Shown here: piece by piece, positions 51,168 through 62,674 of the stretch
Numbering within the stretch: the stretch's first letter is position 1
Layout of the letters: each line of letters starts with the position of its first letter
DNA from: Nymphaea colorata
Taxonomy: Eukaryota > Streptophyta > Magnoliopsida > Nymphaeales > Nymphaeaceae
Assembly: GCF_008831285.2 (NCBI RefSeq)
Contig: NC_045149.1
Location: forward strand, 21,954,535-22,018,534
DNA length: 64,000 bases
Direction of reading: 5' to 3'
Program-made: the position numbers and the translations under genes
Notes under the pieces: model-generated
Seen by the model: the letters and a program-made list of their open reading frames with translations, nothing else
What the model was told of the DNA's origin: nothing
Database searches by the model: none

Positions 51168-54100
51168 TCATGAACCTGATTCTGGAGGAAACGGCAATGA
51201 ACTCAATGAGGAATGCATCTTTTGCAACTTCCCTTTCAACTGCCTAATTTTGGCTTCCACTCTTACTGTAAATCCAATCTTCGTTTTCTGTCGTGCCTTC
51301 GACCTTTCCCTCCTCCACATGCGCTCGTCTTTGACGTCCTTCTTGTAATGCTTGATCTCTTGGATGATGTGGTGGTCCAAGGGGCGGAATGCTCTCTGAA
51401 ATGAGATGTGGGAAAAGTAGGGAAGGTTGCAGGTGGCAGTGGTTAGGAGGATGACAATCCAGTACATGGGTGAAGGGGCAATATCTATAAATATGTGGTA
51501 GGAGTCTCCTGTCATGGCTGGCGACAACATCCCATAGAGAAATAGGAAGAGATACCAGGTGGCGATGCTTCCCCATACGAATGCATGCTGGATCCATGTG
51601 AAATGACTCATGGTAAGGGCAATTTGACAATTCACTGTGCAGATGATACAGGTGAACATGGTTGCTCCAAGTACTGGCAGATCTGCAATCTGGCCCCCAT
51701 CGCGGAATGCTTGCTTACCAAGGATGAAAGCGTTGAAGAAGAAAATTATGATGGAAGAATATAGACCGTTCACCATCCAACCATATACCCTAGACCAATC
51801 GAAGAACAGGTTCTTTGGTCCTTGTTGATACAGTGCAGGAAACTGGGAATTTGAAGAGAAAGAGAGGGTAAGTCCGAGGCAGAGAAGAACATAGTTCAAT
51901 GCAACCATGAGGTCAGTCCATCTAAAGAAAGGTTACTCACCTGTACGCAGACATCAGCAGAAACATCTTGCTCGAAAACGCCCAAGGATATAACTGGTAA
52001 TGAAGTGAGGACAACATTGAACAAAAGCATGTACCAATCGTCATAAACTGATTGCCCAGAAAAGCCAGTGAAGGCCTCGAAGTAGAAGATGGTAAGCCCA
52101 AATGTGATGTTCTTATAGAAGAAATAGCAGATCTGCATAAGCAGTTCAAAGGACGTAGTTTAGGTATTGATTCATTCAATGACGAACATAGATTATGACA
52201 TTCAACCGAAAAGCTGCCATACCATCTGAGCTATTCTCTTATAACACCAGTGGCCATGGACCAGAAGAAGCTTCTCCAGGAACCGAAACTGAGAAATTGA
52301 GAAGTCGCTAGCCATCACTGCCTACAAAAGAATAAAGACAGAAGCACCTCTAAATATATTTCCCACCACTTGATTATTTGAATGAAAAAAATTTCCTGCC
52401 TAGCCTAAAAAACAATTCCAATTAAACATCAACCTAAGGACATCGGTGGCTCAAACAACTAAACAAGCTAGTATTCGCTTATTCACACAATAGGGTACAA
52501 CCATATCTGACATGAGTTGCGTATCCATCGACAGTCACTTGCATTAAGCAACGCAATGAGCAGAAATCTTTCACAAGCAGAAGTCTTCATGTGCATGAAA
52601 ACTGTAAACTGTGCAGACAAATTGCATGTGCGTGTGTAAAAGTTGACACTCAGGTCCACCCGTGCCCTGTCAAGACTTAGCACAGCCGGATGCTGTAGCT
52701 AAAGTTATAGCCCAGTTGACTGCACAACTCGAAGATAAGTAGTCTAGAACTCTCGACGAAAAACCAATTGAAGAAATCATACTCAGTGCATTTGACCATC
52801 AGTTTCTACCCCCATCCTCAAACCCAACCAAAACGTAAGTTACCCGACTGGAAAACGTTTTTCAATAGTTGGATTAATGGGTAGATATTGATCTCTTTTC
52901 AGATGAAACATCTCACAATATAGTTAGGGATTGTGATTATTCCTAACTCTCTCTCTCTCTCTCTCTCTCTTTCTCTAGACACGCGCACATGTATACATAT
53001 TTTTCTTGTTAAATGCTGTGTGCATAAATTATTAATTTCAAAGGTTGTCTGAACCGATTCAACGTAGGCAGTAGAAGCACCTTCATCTTATTACCTGCAT
53101 TCCCTCGACTCCACTAATTCCAACACCAATATGTGCTTCCTGAATCATGCCAACGTCATTGGCTCCATCACCAATGGCCAGAGTTGTTCTTCCTGTTCCT
53201 TCTTTCACCAGTCTTGTCACCTAAGAAGATGAACAAACTCGTAATAACGTGAAGACATTTCAAAACTTTCAATACCATACTGCCAAGAACCAAGACTTAC
53301 CAACGCCTTTTGCTTTGGAGAGACACGGCAGCAAATGACAGACGCACATTCTACTGCCAAACTCAGGAAATGTTGCTTCACATCGTTCTCTAGTGCATAA
53401 GCTAAGGCCTTTCCATCAATAATCAAAGCAAACGCAGCATGAGGGTCTTTCTCGAACTCCATTTTCTCTGCGGCACCTCTTATTTGCCATAGAATGTCCT
53501 CCTTCACAGCCTGATCATTAACCAAGAAAAGGGTCGTCAATAAATTCCATTTGGATCTAATATCCAATAGAACCGCTTAATTTACATCCGATTAAGAAAT
53601 CATATTGGATTCAGATTTAGCAGATGACATTCCATTAGATTCGGATTCATATTCAGATTTAAATAAATATCTGATTGGTTTCGGATTCGGATTTGCATTA
53701 GATTTAGTTTTAAATAAATATCCTATACTAATGTCCACACATTTCAAAGTCGGTTCTTAACATATTGTATTGCATTTCTGATTTAGTTTAAAATTTCAAC
53801 CCAATTTGGATGTGAATTTGTAAATCAGATTTAGATTGGATTACAATTGTGGGTTCAGATTTTAGATATGGTGTAATTTTTTTCTTAGTTTGTATTTAAA
53901 TCTAAACTCAATTATGTGCATGTGAACATCCAAATTAAGATTACATCATATTAGAATCGGAACTGCTGACATCCCTACCAAGAAAATGAACAAAGCATTA
54001 CATGATATATCTTGGTGGTCCATGCTACAAGCAAATAGTTTCTCCCAAAACCTTAGACAATAAATCTAACCTTGTGAGAGTCTTTGCCTAGTGATTCTGT

Positions 54101-57100
54101 GGTGGTCCATGCCACAAGCAAATAATTTCTCCAAAACCTTAGACAATAAATCTAACCTTGTCAGAGTCTTTGCCTAGTGACTCTGTGGTCGTCCATGCTA
54201 CAAGCAAATAATTTCTCCAAAACCTTAGACAATAAATCTAACCTTGTCAGAGTCTTTGCCTACCGACTCTGCATTCATTACGGTCAGACAAATCCGTTTC
54301 ATGCCTTGGCGGAGCAAGCTGCAAGAGTATCTGCAAGTGATGTAAATTGCAAGTTACAAAAAAAGTGTCAGCAACAAAATTTATAAATCGAAAAATAAAT
54401 AGTTTCATGTTGTCAGCAGGTGAACCTTACCCAATGTTAATCGCAGTCTCCATTTTGTCCCCAGTCAGCACCCATATCTTTAGACCAGCCTGGGCAAGAG
54501 TATCTATGCACTCAGGAACCTGGAGCAGACAGAAGAACTTACAGTAAAGAAACTATAACATAAAGTTTTGGCATTGGTGCAGACAGAAACAGGAGGAATA
54601 CTTACCCCCTTCTGCAATTTATCCTCAACCGCTGTTGCACCAACTAGGATGAGATCTCTTTCCATCAATTCTGAGGCATGTTCAAGAAGGTTTTCCCTGT
54701 CAGCCCCCATGGTAGTCTTTGCTTTGATAAACTCTGCATTCCAAGCCAAATATTTCGACTCTTCAAGTTTCTTATAAGCCACAGCTAATGTACGCAATCC
54801 TGCTTCTCCATATTCATTTAGATGCTTAATTGTAGCTTCCTCAAATGTTCGCCCACTTTCTGCCAACCTTTCAAGTATAATGCTGCATAATCAAGACATC
54901 ACATGAAGATGGATCCTCGAAAGCCTAACACCCAATTTTCTTGGAAGACCATCGCATATCCATGATCTATATTTTCAACTTGACATAAAACCGTGATGCT
55001 AAGTAACACTAAGTGATCTGTTTGTATAAAGCTGAACAATAGATGAAAAGAGCAAACGAGATTAAAACAAAATCAGGACATACAGACCTGTCAGCCCCCT
55101 TGCACATAAGAAGAATCTCGCCATCCTCAGTCTGCACTATCACAGACATTCGCTTTCTTTTGCTGCTAAACTCCAACAAGTTGAGTATCTTGTACTCCCT
55201 AGCAATATACGATCAAAATGGATGGTGTCAAAACACTAGCCAGAAAGGATTAAGATTGAATCTTCTCAAATAGCAAAAAAAATAATTTGGATTCCTAACC
55301 TCTCCACTGGCTGCCCAGGAGTGGGGTACTGCTCTCGAACAAAAACGCTCGATTGGGTTCTCCTACAGAATTCGAAACCAAATTCTCTCGCAGCAACAAG
55401 AAGTGCGGCTTCATCCGGAGATTCTGCCTCGTAGTTGAAGTTGCCAGTCTCTGAGTTTTCCACAGGAATGGCAGCATGACAGACTGCTAATATACGAAAG
55501 AACATCAAATGAGTTTCCGCTTCAGGTTCTTTCAGCCAGCTTTGGTTCATAAGTCGACCATCCTCAAAGGCAAATCCTTTTATCGATGGCTTCTTCGCAG
55601 TATCAGGTCTGGAGATGGTTATACATTCCAACTCTATCTCTGCTGCTTGTGAGTCCTGTTCCTCAAACGAATCCTGACTGTCTTTGTCACCTTTAGAAGA
55701 ATTTTTCCGTCTTCTCCTATCAGCAGCCATATGCTTCGCCGCAGCAATCTCTACATCAGTAGAGCTAACACCATATGAAACACCAGCAATGGAACACTTT
55801 ATGAATTCCATCTGGTTGCAAGTCAGAGTACCTGTTTTATCAGACAGGATGGTAACAACCTGCCCAAGCTCTTCATTCAAATTCGAAGTCCTTGCCTCTG
55901 CTGTGACTCCAGTTTCTTCATCATACATTTGGATATCTTGGTCGATAAACGTAGCTTGCAGGACCTTTACCACCTCAATGGAGACATAGAGGGAAATCGG
56001 TATCAGGTATCCGTAGAGGATCAGAGCTGTGACCAGATGAAAGACCCCAGAAAGAACAGCTCTGTTAGGATCGTACAAATTGGTAGTATGTTGAGGTCGC
56101 ATATACCACCATTTAGGCATTGAGAACTTCGTCTTCGCGGCGAAACCGATTGAACTGACCAACGATATGAAAACAAGAATGTTGAACATGAAATATATAA
56201 TATAATCCATTTGCTTTTCGATGGTGCTCCGCTTCGACGGAGATTTCATGGCGTTCTGCATGACTTTCGTATCAGGACCAGTGAAGATCACCACACCATA
56301 CACGAATTCCGTGTTGCGGAGCTTCGAGTCCCGTAGTAGCACCTGACTGGGATCGATAGGAAAAACCTTGTCCTGGTAATCCAGATTGCCAACGAACGTG
56401 TAGAGGCTGGGATTTGGATCTTCGCATCGAATCATTGCCGTGAAATCCACAAAGGCAGCATCACCATCTAAAGGTAGAGTCACCTCCAAGGCTCTCTTTA
56501 CCTTCAAATTCGTCTCCCCATCAAGATTCATGGTTTCCACATAGCAAATTCCGTCCTCGTAACTCGACGACAGCAAGAGCAGATCCGCCGGAAAGAACTG
56601 ATCCTTCTCCACCTTCACCACGTCGCCGACCCGAAGCTTCTCCCAAGTCTTGGTTACAAACTGCCCTTTCGATTTGTGAACACTAACCTTCCTGCTGTTA
56701 ACCTTCAAGTCCTGCATAAACCGTCGCCAATCCTCCAATGCCTCCTTCGCCATGCTCAAACCCACCACGAATACCAACGGCGCAATCATGCTAACAGCAG
56801 AGAAAGGAGCCACGGGGGTGAGCGACAGAGCTGCAGCCAAGAGGAAGTATAGATTGGCGACTCGCCGGAACTGCTCGAAGGTCGCCTTCGGCAAGAAGGT
56901 GACGGCGTTGTACTTGGTGGTGGATATACAGTTGTTTGGGTACCACAATGGCGCCCTTCTGTGCATGTGAGATTGGTTGCAGTAAACGACTCGCGAGAAT
57001 CCGGGGCCTTCGAGGGAATGGCCGCCATCACCATCATCCGACTCAAGCGTGCTTGGCTGGACGCAAGAGAAAGAGTAGAGCTTGCTCCACAATATCTTCC

Positions 57101-57131
57101 CTCTCTTCCTCTTCCCCCCACCAACAGCCAT
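51168..57131 (-). CDS. P4-type ATPase, phospholipid flippase of the ALA9-12 type
   Basis: Ten exons on the minus strand: 57131-55300, 55198-55088, 54882-54606, 54519-54431, 54330-54243, 53510-53301, 53220-53095, 52321-52223, 52132-51941 and 51842-51168 (TGA). All phases agree; the product is 1232 aa, the family's usual size. P4-ATPases move aminophospholipids to the cytosolic leaflet using ATP, normally with an ALIS/CDC50 partner. Seen: the A-domain motif DGET at 204-207, the P4 signature PISL at 378-381 in place of the PEGL motif of cation pumps, the phosphorylated D431 in DKTGT, KGAD in the nucleotide domain (exon 2), [10 protein letters not shown] (exon 4) and the hinge GDGANDVGM at about 886-894. 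Several C-terminal spans are followed by a basic tail. The very long first exon and the sequence put it with ALA9-ALA12 rather than ALA1 or ALA2/3; which one is not certain. The only oddity is a tandem repeat at the exon 5 donor. Confidence 0.95.
52948..52973. repeat. (CT)n microsatellite in flippase intron 7
   Basis: CT run of about 12 units in the intron between 53094 and 52322. No coding effect. Confidence 0.95.
53570..53985. mobile_element. Copy of the dispersed AT-rich MITE-like family in flippase intron 5
   Basis: Carries the family's wording: tccgattaagaaatcatatt, cagatttaaataaatatctg and ttagttttaaataaatatcc. The right end, read in reverse, is TAGGGATGTCAGCAGTTCCG, close to the left end of the element at 19254. 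It sits in the 0.7-kb intron between exons 5 and 6. Noncoding. Confidence 0.5.
54014..54266 (-). repeat. Three-copy 86-bp tandem repeat containing the exon 5 splice donor
   Basis: Three units with an 86-bp spacing (ccttagacaataaatctaacc at 54051, 54137 and 54223). On the gene strand each unit contains the last codons of exon 5 followed by the donor AAGGTTAG. The true exon ends at 54243; the two intronic copies place GT at 54156-54155 and 54070-54069. In the homologous frame the copies encode ESLGKDSDK and ESLGKDSHK against ESVGKDSDK in the exon. The units differ by only a few bases. Confidence 0.88.
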
Positions 57132-57974
57132 GTTCTCTCTTGCTCACCTCAAACTCAAGAGAAGGGAATTACGTCTTCCCCAATCGAAAATGATCACAAA
57201 CCGGCATTACTGCTGGCCTCCCCAAGCATACCTTCGATCATGGCAGTAAATCCGGAGATTATTCACAGGCCAGGCGTCGATTATAACCAGCACGCAGCCC
57301 ATTCCTATCTCCGTTTCTGCTGCATTTTATCTCTCATTTTACCGCTTTTCATATCATGGTGTTTGTGGGTGTCAATCAATTACTTGGTATAGAATAGAGA
57401 CGATTCTTAGTCGCACCCATCAACCCGACTCTCAAGACGATTTATCCCAGCAACTCAAGTCGGAGAAAGCGAGCTCCATTCCACGGAAGCCAAATCTTTC
57501 TCCGCCAAAACTTTACGCGGCTCCCATTCACCGTCCTCCGGTGGGATAAGACGAGGTGATCGCGAGTGGCGTGGGAGTCCGAAGAGGGAGGTCAGTCAAG
57601 CGCGCACAAAGCGAAGGAAAAGGCAGACTACCAATCGGTAATTTCGCCTTGTCGGCGTCTGTACTGCTCGAGATCCTCCCAGAAACAGGTCGGCGAAAGG
57701 GAGGACGATGAACGTAAGGAGGAAGCTCGCTCCGCGTTCAGAGAGAGGGAGAGAGACAGCTGCTCTAGCAAGGGAAGAGGAAGGAGCGGAGGAATGGGGG
57801 AGTCCACACCCCCCGACCCAACAAACCGCAAAGAGAGTACGCGGTTGTGGGGAAAGAGCCGCTTCTCCCTCCTCTGTCCTACGCTTCTCTCCCACCAATT
57901 TCCCGGAAGACTTTCCAAATTTCCAATTCATCGGGAGAGGGGCCGTTGTTAACGGACCCGACCTCCGACTCTAA
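57132..57974. promoter_or_regulatory. 5' flank/promoter region of the flippase gene
   Basis: The DNA upstream of the minus-strand start is GC-richer than the rest of the intergenic space and contains GA-rich runs. Open frames here on both strands (up to 128 codons) are low-complexity and unrecognised. It is the expected location of the flippase promoter and leader; I could not fix a TATA box or start site. Confidence 0.4.
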
Positions 57975-58621
57975 CAGCCTGTTTGGTAGAAGAGAAGGAG
58001 GAGGAAAACAAAGGAAAGTGACTAAAATAGGATGTTGGATGGATTTTGATCAGAGACAACAAAAATAAGTTGTTTGAATAGGAAGAGAAAGGGAAAAAAA
58101 AAAAAAGAGAGATACATTTACTTGGAATCTTTTCAAAGAAAAGTAAAGTTCATTCAACTCCAACTTAAGAGCAGAGCATTTGGCAAGAGCTTTTATTGTA
58201 ATGCAACGACAGTTTTGGTGTTCTTACCGGTCTTTTATTTTGTTTTTTTGGTTTGTTTTTGTAATTAAGAAACTTTTTGTCTCTAAATTTTGTTATGCAT
58301 TCTCTTTTCAATGAACAGTTAACTTATTATTCAATGGACTTGTAAAAATAAAAGAAAGAGAAAGGAAAAGCGAATGAGAGAAAGAAAGAACTACTACAAT
58401 TATAATCAGGGTATTTTCATCAATTAAGTTAACTTATTTCCTTTCATTTTTCTTTAGGCAGCCAAACAAACACGATTGTTTTTGTATTTTCTTTCTTTTC
58501 CTTTTTTTTTTCTATCCAAACAGAGTTTTTTTCCTTTTCTTTTCTTTTTTTTTTCCCTGTTTCTTTTTCTTTCCATTTCATTCATTTCCATTCATTAAAA
58601 TCCATCCATCCAAACATAGCC
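57975..58621. mobile_element. Fold-back, possibly hAT-like, non-autonomous element
   Basis: The left end reads GCCTGTTTGGTAGAAGAG and the reverse complement of the right end reads GGCTATGTTTGGATGG, sharing TGTTTGG. The left half is purine-rich (gaaggaggaggaaaac, agagaaagggaaaaa) and the right half pyrimidine-rich (ttttccttttctttt, ctttttctttccattt), so the element would fold back on itself. A further end-like phrase (gcagccaaacaaacacg near 58460) suggests nesting. No transposase. Confidence 0.4.
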
Positions 58622-61600
58622 TAAATCCTACCTGTTGCCACAATACTTTCTGGTTCGCCCCACAAACTATTACCAATTTGCAGCAAAGTGGTCCAACACA
58701 CAACCAATGTTCATGAGAAACCTGTCACATTGTTTGCGTCCAAAAACCATCTCACATAATTGTTGGCCTTGATGAGAGAAATTCGTATGAATATTATCTT
58801 TTTTGTTGTCTTAAAAATTGTAAATTAAAAGTTATTTTGTTAGAGAGATGGCATTCAATGTTGTTGTGTTTCGGATGTTGCCGGAATGATAAATTTTAAA
58901 AATATATTACTATAAAAAGCCTTTAAATTGGCATTAACCATAGTTTATGACACAGTAACGGTTTAGGAAGCTTTAGCAACGATTTATTGGCGAATTTTAA
59001 AATTTTAACAATTTCTTTTCTTGTATAACTTGTTGCCAAAAAATAATCGCCACATGAGAACTATTAACCGTTTCCTGGGAATATATACATATAAAAATAA
59101 AATATAAACATATGCATACATAAATGAATACATGGTTTGTTGGTTTTGTCATCTAGAAAATTAAAGGCAATAGTTTCTAATGTGTATGATTTCAAATGGG
59201 ACCCTTTGTTGCCAAATGTAAAATGATTTCTTGTTATTGTCTCAAAACGTAAGCATCTTTTTGTAAAAATTTTCAAATGAGTTCTTCATTTTTCTAAATC
59301 AATGCACTTTGCGTGCAACCAACGATCCCAATTAACTGATGACAGCGAGGCAACATGTGTGAAAGTTTTGCTTTAAAAATCACGTTCCGAATCTCGAAGT
59401 ATCCAGAAACATTCCAAATATGTTACAATTTAATCTTTTTTGCAGTCCCTTTTCAGGTAACAATCAAAGCTTTACATAATAGTTTAAGTTTTCCAAAAAC
59501 TAATTTCTTCTTTATTAAGTTTGTAAGGAAACTAGGTCGTTTGGCATTAGAAACAATGTTTACCTCAAATTTGAGAAAGATTCATGAAAAAATTGAACTG
59601 ATACTGCTAAAAAAAAAAAAAAAAGACATGGAAAAACATTGAGAAATCAGATCGGATTTGGATTTAAAAATGACATTTGATTACATTCGGATTTGAAGAT
59701 AAGTAAATATCACAGTGGATTCTGATTTAGATCTAGATAGAATTTAGTTTTGAATAAATATCTATATCTAATGTTCATATATTAACTTTGTGTCATCCAA
59801 AAAAACAAGGAAAAAAAATTCACTCCCACATTATTGTTTGCTCTCAAAACCATGCTTTTTACTTGGATTTGGGTGTCATCAAACGCAATCTTTATGTTAG
59901 ACAAAATTTGTTTTCTTGAAAATATCTGTATACGGGTGTACTGGCCAAAAAGTTTTAGACGGGTAATTTTAAATTTGCAATTTTTCCCTTTAAGTAGTTC
60001 TTTATTTTTTTTTTTAAAGATCACGTCTAAATAATTAGTTTTTAATTAAGATCTTTCCATATTCACCTTATTAGCCCTATTAGCCATGTTTCATATCCAT
60101 TATTCCCTTTTTTAAACTCAGACACATCTACTTTAAGATCTTATAAGTTGATGAATTTGGATCACAAAAACCATTCAATTAGCTAACGTGCATCTGATGT
60201 GGATTTGAAACCCATGCATCTGATGTGGCACTAACTTTCATGCTTGCACTTAAGTTCATTATTTTACTTTTTTTGCATTGAAAAAAAATATGACATAAGA
60301 TGGGACAGGGGAGGGTCGTCGCGGTTCTCAAATCTTGAAGATCTCAAATCCGATGATATCAGCAAATAAGAAGAATCCCCTCAACAATTTGATTCGCAAG
60401 GATACTTTTCGCTCGGGCTAAATGGAGAGACGTGATACAAATAGTGCAGAGCCCGATGCAACCTTAGACCTTGGAGGCAAGAGGAATAAGAGAAAGCCTT
60501 AGTCCTCCTGCCATTGGAACATTAACATTGTTCCATACAAGTAGAACTTTTCTTAGAACTTGTAAAGATAATTCATGTTTACAGCGGATTACTTTCTCCA
60601 ATCTTCTATCAGCCCATAACACATAATTTCTATATCATGCAGACATTATATTTAAATGTACAATTTAATCAAATTTTAGAAAAAAAATGAAAATATAATC
60701 CTCAAAATGTGTGTTTGTCCCAAGAGATATTGTAACTCAAAAGCTTAACCAAATATCTTCAATCACTTATTGGCATAACAATTTTTTCTTCAACACTTTG
60801 TTCTACTGCACACATTCGTGCAGTATTTTATGTCAAAAAATGCAGTGTTCCCGCTAATAAATGTAAAGGGGCATTTGTCAAAATGGAAACGCTAAAATAT
60901 TGTTTCGTAAATCTGTCTCAAAAATTCAGATAAACTCATGGAACAAAACATTATAGTGTCCCATGAATTTTTGCCCCCTGAATTGGTATTATTCCTATTA
61001 TCGAATGCCCCTAAATCTATCAAGTTGGACATTTTAATCCCTCTACCCCCATCTATCTTCTACATACTTAATACATATGTCTTCGTGGTGCTTTGAGGTA
61101 GGTGCCCGTGCTATATACTATTTTCATATTGGTGTCTTTCGTTTTTACAACAAAGAGGGTTGACACTACAAGAGATCGAAACGGAGACTGGCCACTTACT
61201 AGCCCCCAACCTAACCGTTGCACCAACCCCCTTGAGGATTAATAAGTATGATGTACATACACAAACATATACATATATTGGTTATAGTAATGTAAATACC
61301 ATATTATTGGGTTTGTTTTGCAACAAATACAAACCTGTAAATAGTGTTTCTCATTTTGGATCTAACAATTTTAATAATAATGGATGTGAGAATAACCTAG
61401 ATTGCATTAGAATGGAGAATGAAATTCCAAAAGTTTAACATAGTCGATGTGATCCAATATATGCTCCCGAGCTAATATCAAGTAATATACAACATATTAT
61501 ACATGCAAACACACACAGACACGTACATTACAGGATCTCGCCAATGTGGAGCCTTCATGCGAATTTGCTTGAGATTCTTACGTGATTTCTCATTTGTGAC

Positions 61601-62674
61601 ATCTTTCCTAAAGTTATAAGGTTTAAAGTGATTAAATTAAAAGACGCCTACTGTTTTCATTCATTCTTTATTTCTCAATACACCGGCCCCTATTGTATCA
61701 AACCCTCTATCGTTCCAGCATGATTATCTCGGTGATACTGTTGTTTTCCAAGCTTTCAAACACATATTATCAGTTTGAAAGATCAGAATTTTCATGGCAA
61801 ACTTTGAATCTTATTGAGATGATCATGTGTTCACCTCTCCTTCTTTTATGTTCTGATTTATTCTTCTAATTTATATTTGAGCGGTCACAGCGTTATGCCT
61901 TTATTTCTTAAACCCATGCTCTAAGGGGCAGAGCCAATTACAAGTATGTTTTAAATATACTTTTTATCTTATATAAAATTTTTGAAAAAATGATATTTCA
62001 GTTCCTCTCAAAATTTTGAAACTATAATTCTGGCTCTGCATGCTCGTACTCTCTTCATATACGCTCATATATATAAAAACTATAAACTGGTTATTATTAA
62101 AAAAAATGCTTAAATTGCTTAGCTAAATAGTAATTAGGGAACCAACTAATTCCTTCTTATCATATCATTATCTTATAACCTGTTATCTAGATATATTTGA
62201 TTCTAATCCCAAATCTAGACTCCAAAATCTGTAATCCAGATCGTTTTTCAACCAAATGGATTTGAGTCGTGAGGGAGCCTGGATTTGGACTCAAGTCCGA
62301 TTTGTTTGCTTTGATAGAAGCTCGAACCCCTCACTGACCCGAGCCGATCTCCGAAACGGATTCACTTGCACTCCTGAGCCGACTTCCAAAAGGAGAAAAA
62401 TTTCCCGACTCATCTACGAGTCGGTGCGACGTATACCGTCACGATACCGGTTCGTATCACCCAAACGAACCGGTTCTAAAGCTACCACTCGTTTTCCCAG
62501 GCGCCTTCAACGTCTTTGTTGAATGCGAATGTTGTTGTTTGCCTTCCAACCTGTAGGCGCTGCCGTTCTTCAATTGGAAAGGACGCTGTCGGCGATCGTT
62601 GGTCGCTAGTAGAATGTGAAGAAGTGACCGGACAAAGCAGAAAAGAAGCGAGAGTACGATATTCTTTTCTTCCG
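58622..62674. other. AT-rich intergenic DNA
   Basis: No gene. It holds a copy of the dispersed AT-rich repeat (59640-59790) and a weak inverted pair around aacggttta/taaccgttt (58957 and 59066). At 61170-61235, agagatcgaaacggagactgg is followed by gttgcaccaacccccttgag, a tRNA-like tail phrase frequent in plant repeats. Near 61920-62040 is possible LTR-element debris. The promoter of the gene at 62675 must lie in its last few hundred bases, which become GC-richer from about 62260. Confidence 0.45.
59640..59790. repeat. Copy of the dispersed AT-rich repeat family
   Basis: Contains aaaaatgacatttgattaca, agaatttagttttgaataaa and tatctaatgttcatatatta, matching the copies at 6361-6620 and 53570-53985. 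Noncoding fragment. Confidence 0.5.

Noticed and set aside
55684-55989. A plus-strand frame within the flippase first exon
   Set aside because: It is the shadow of the intact P4-ATPase reading frame on the other strand.
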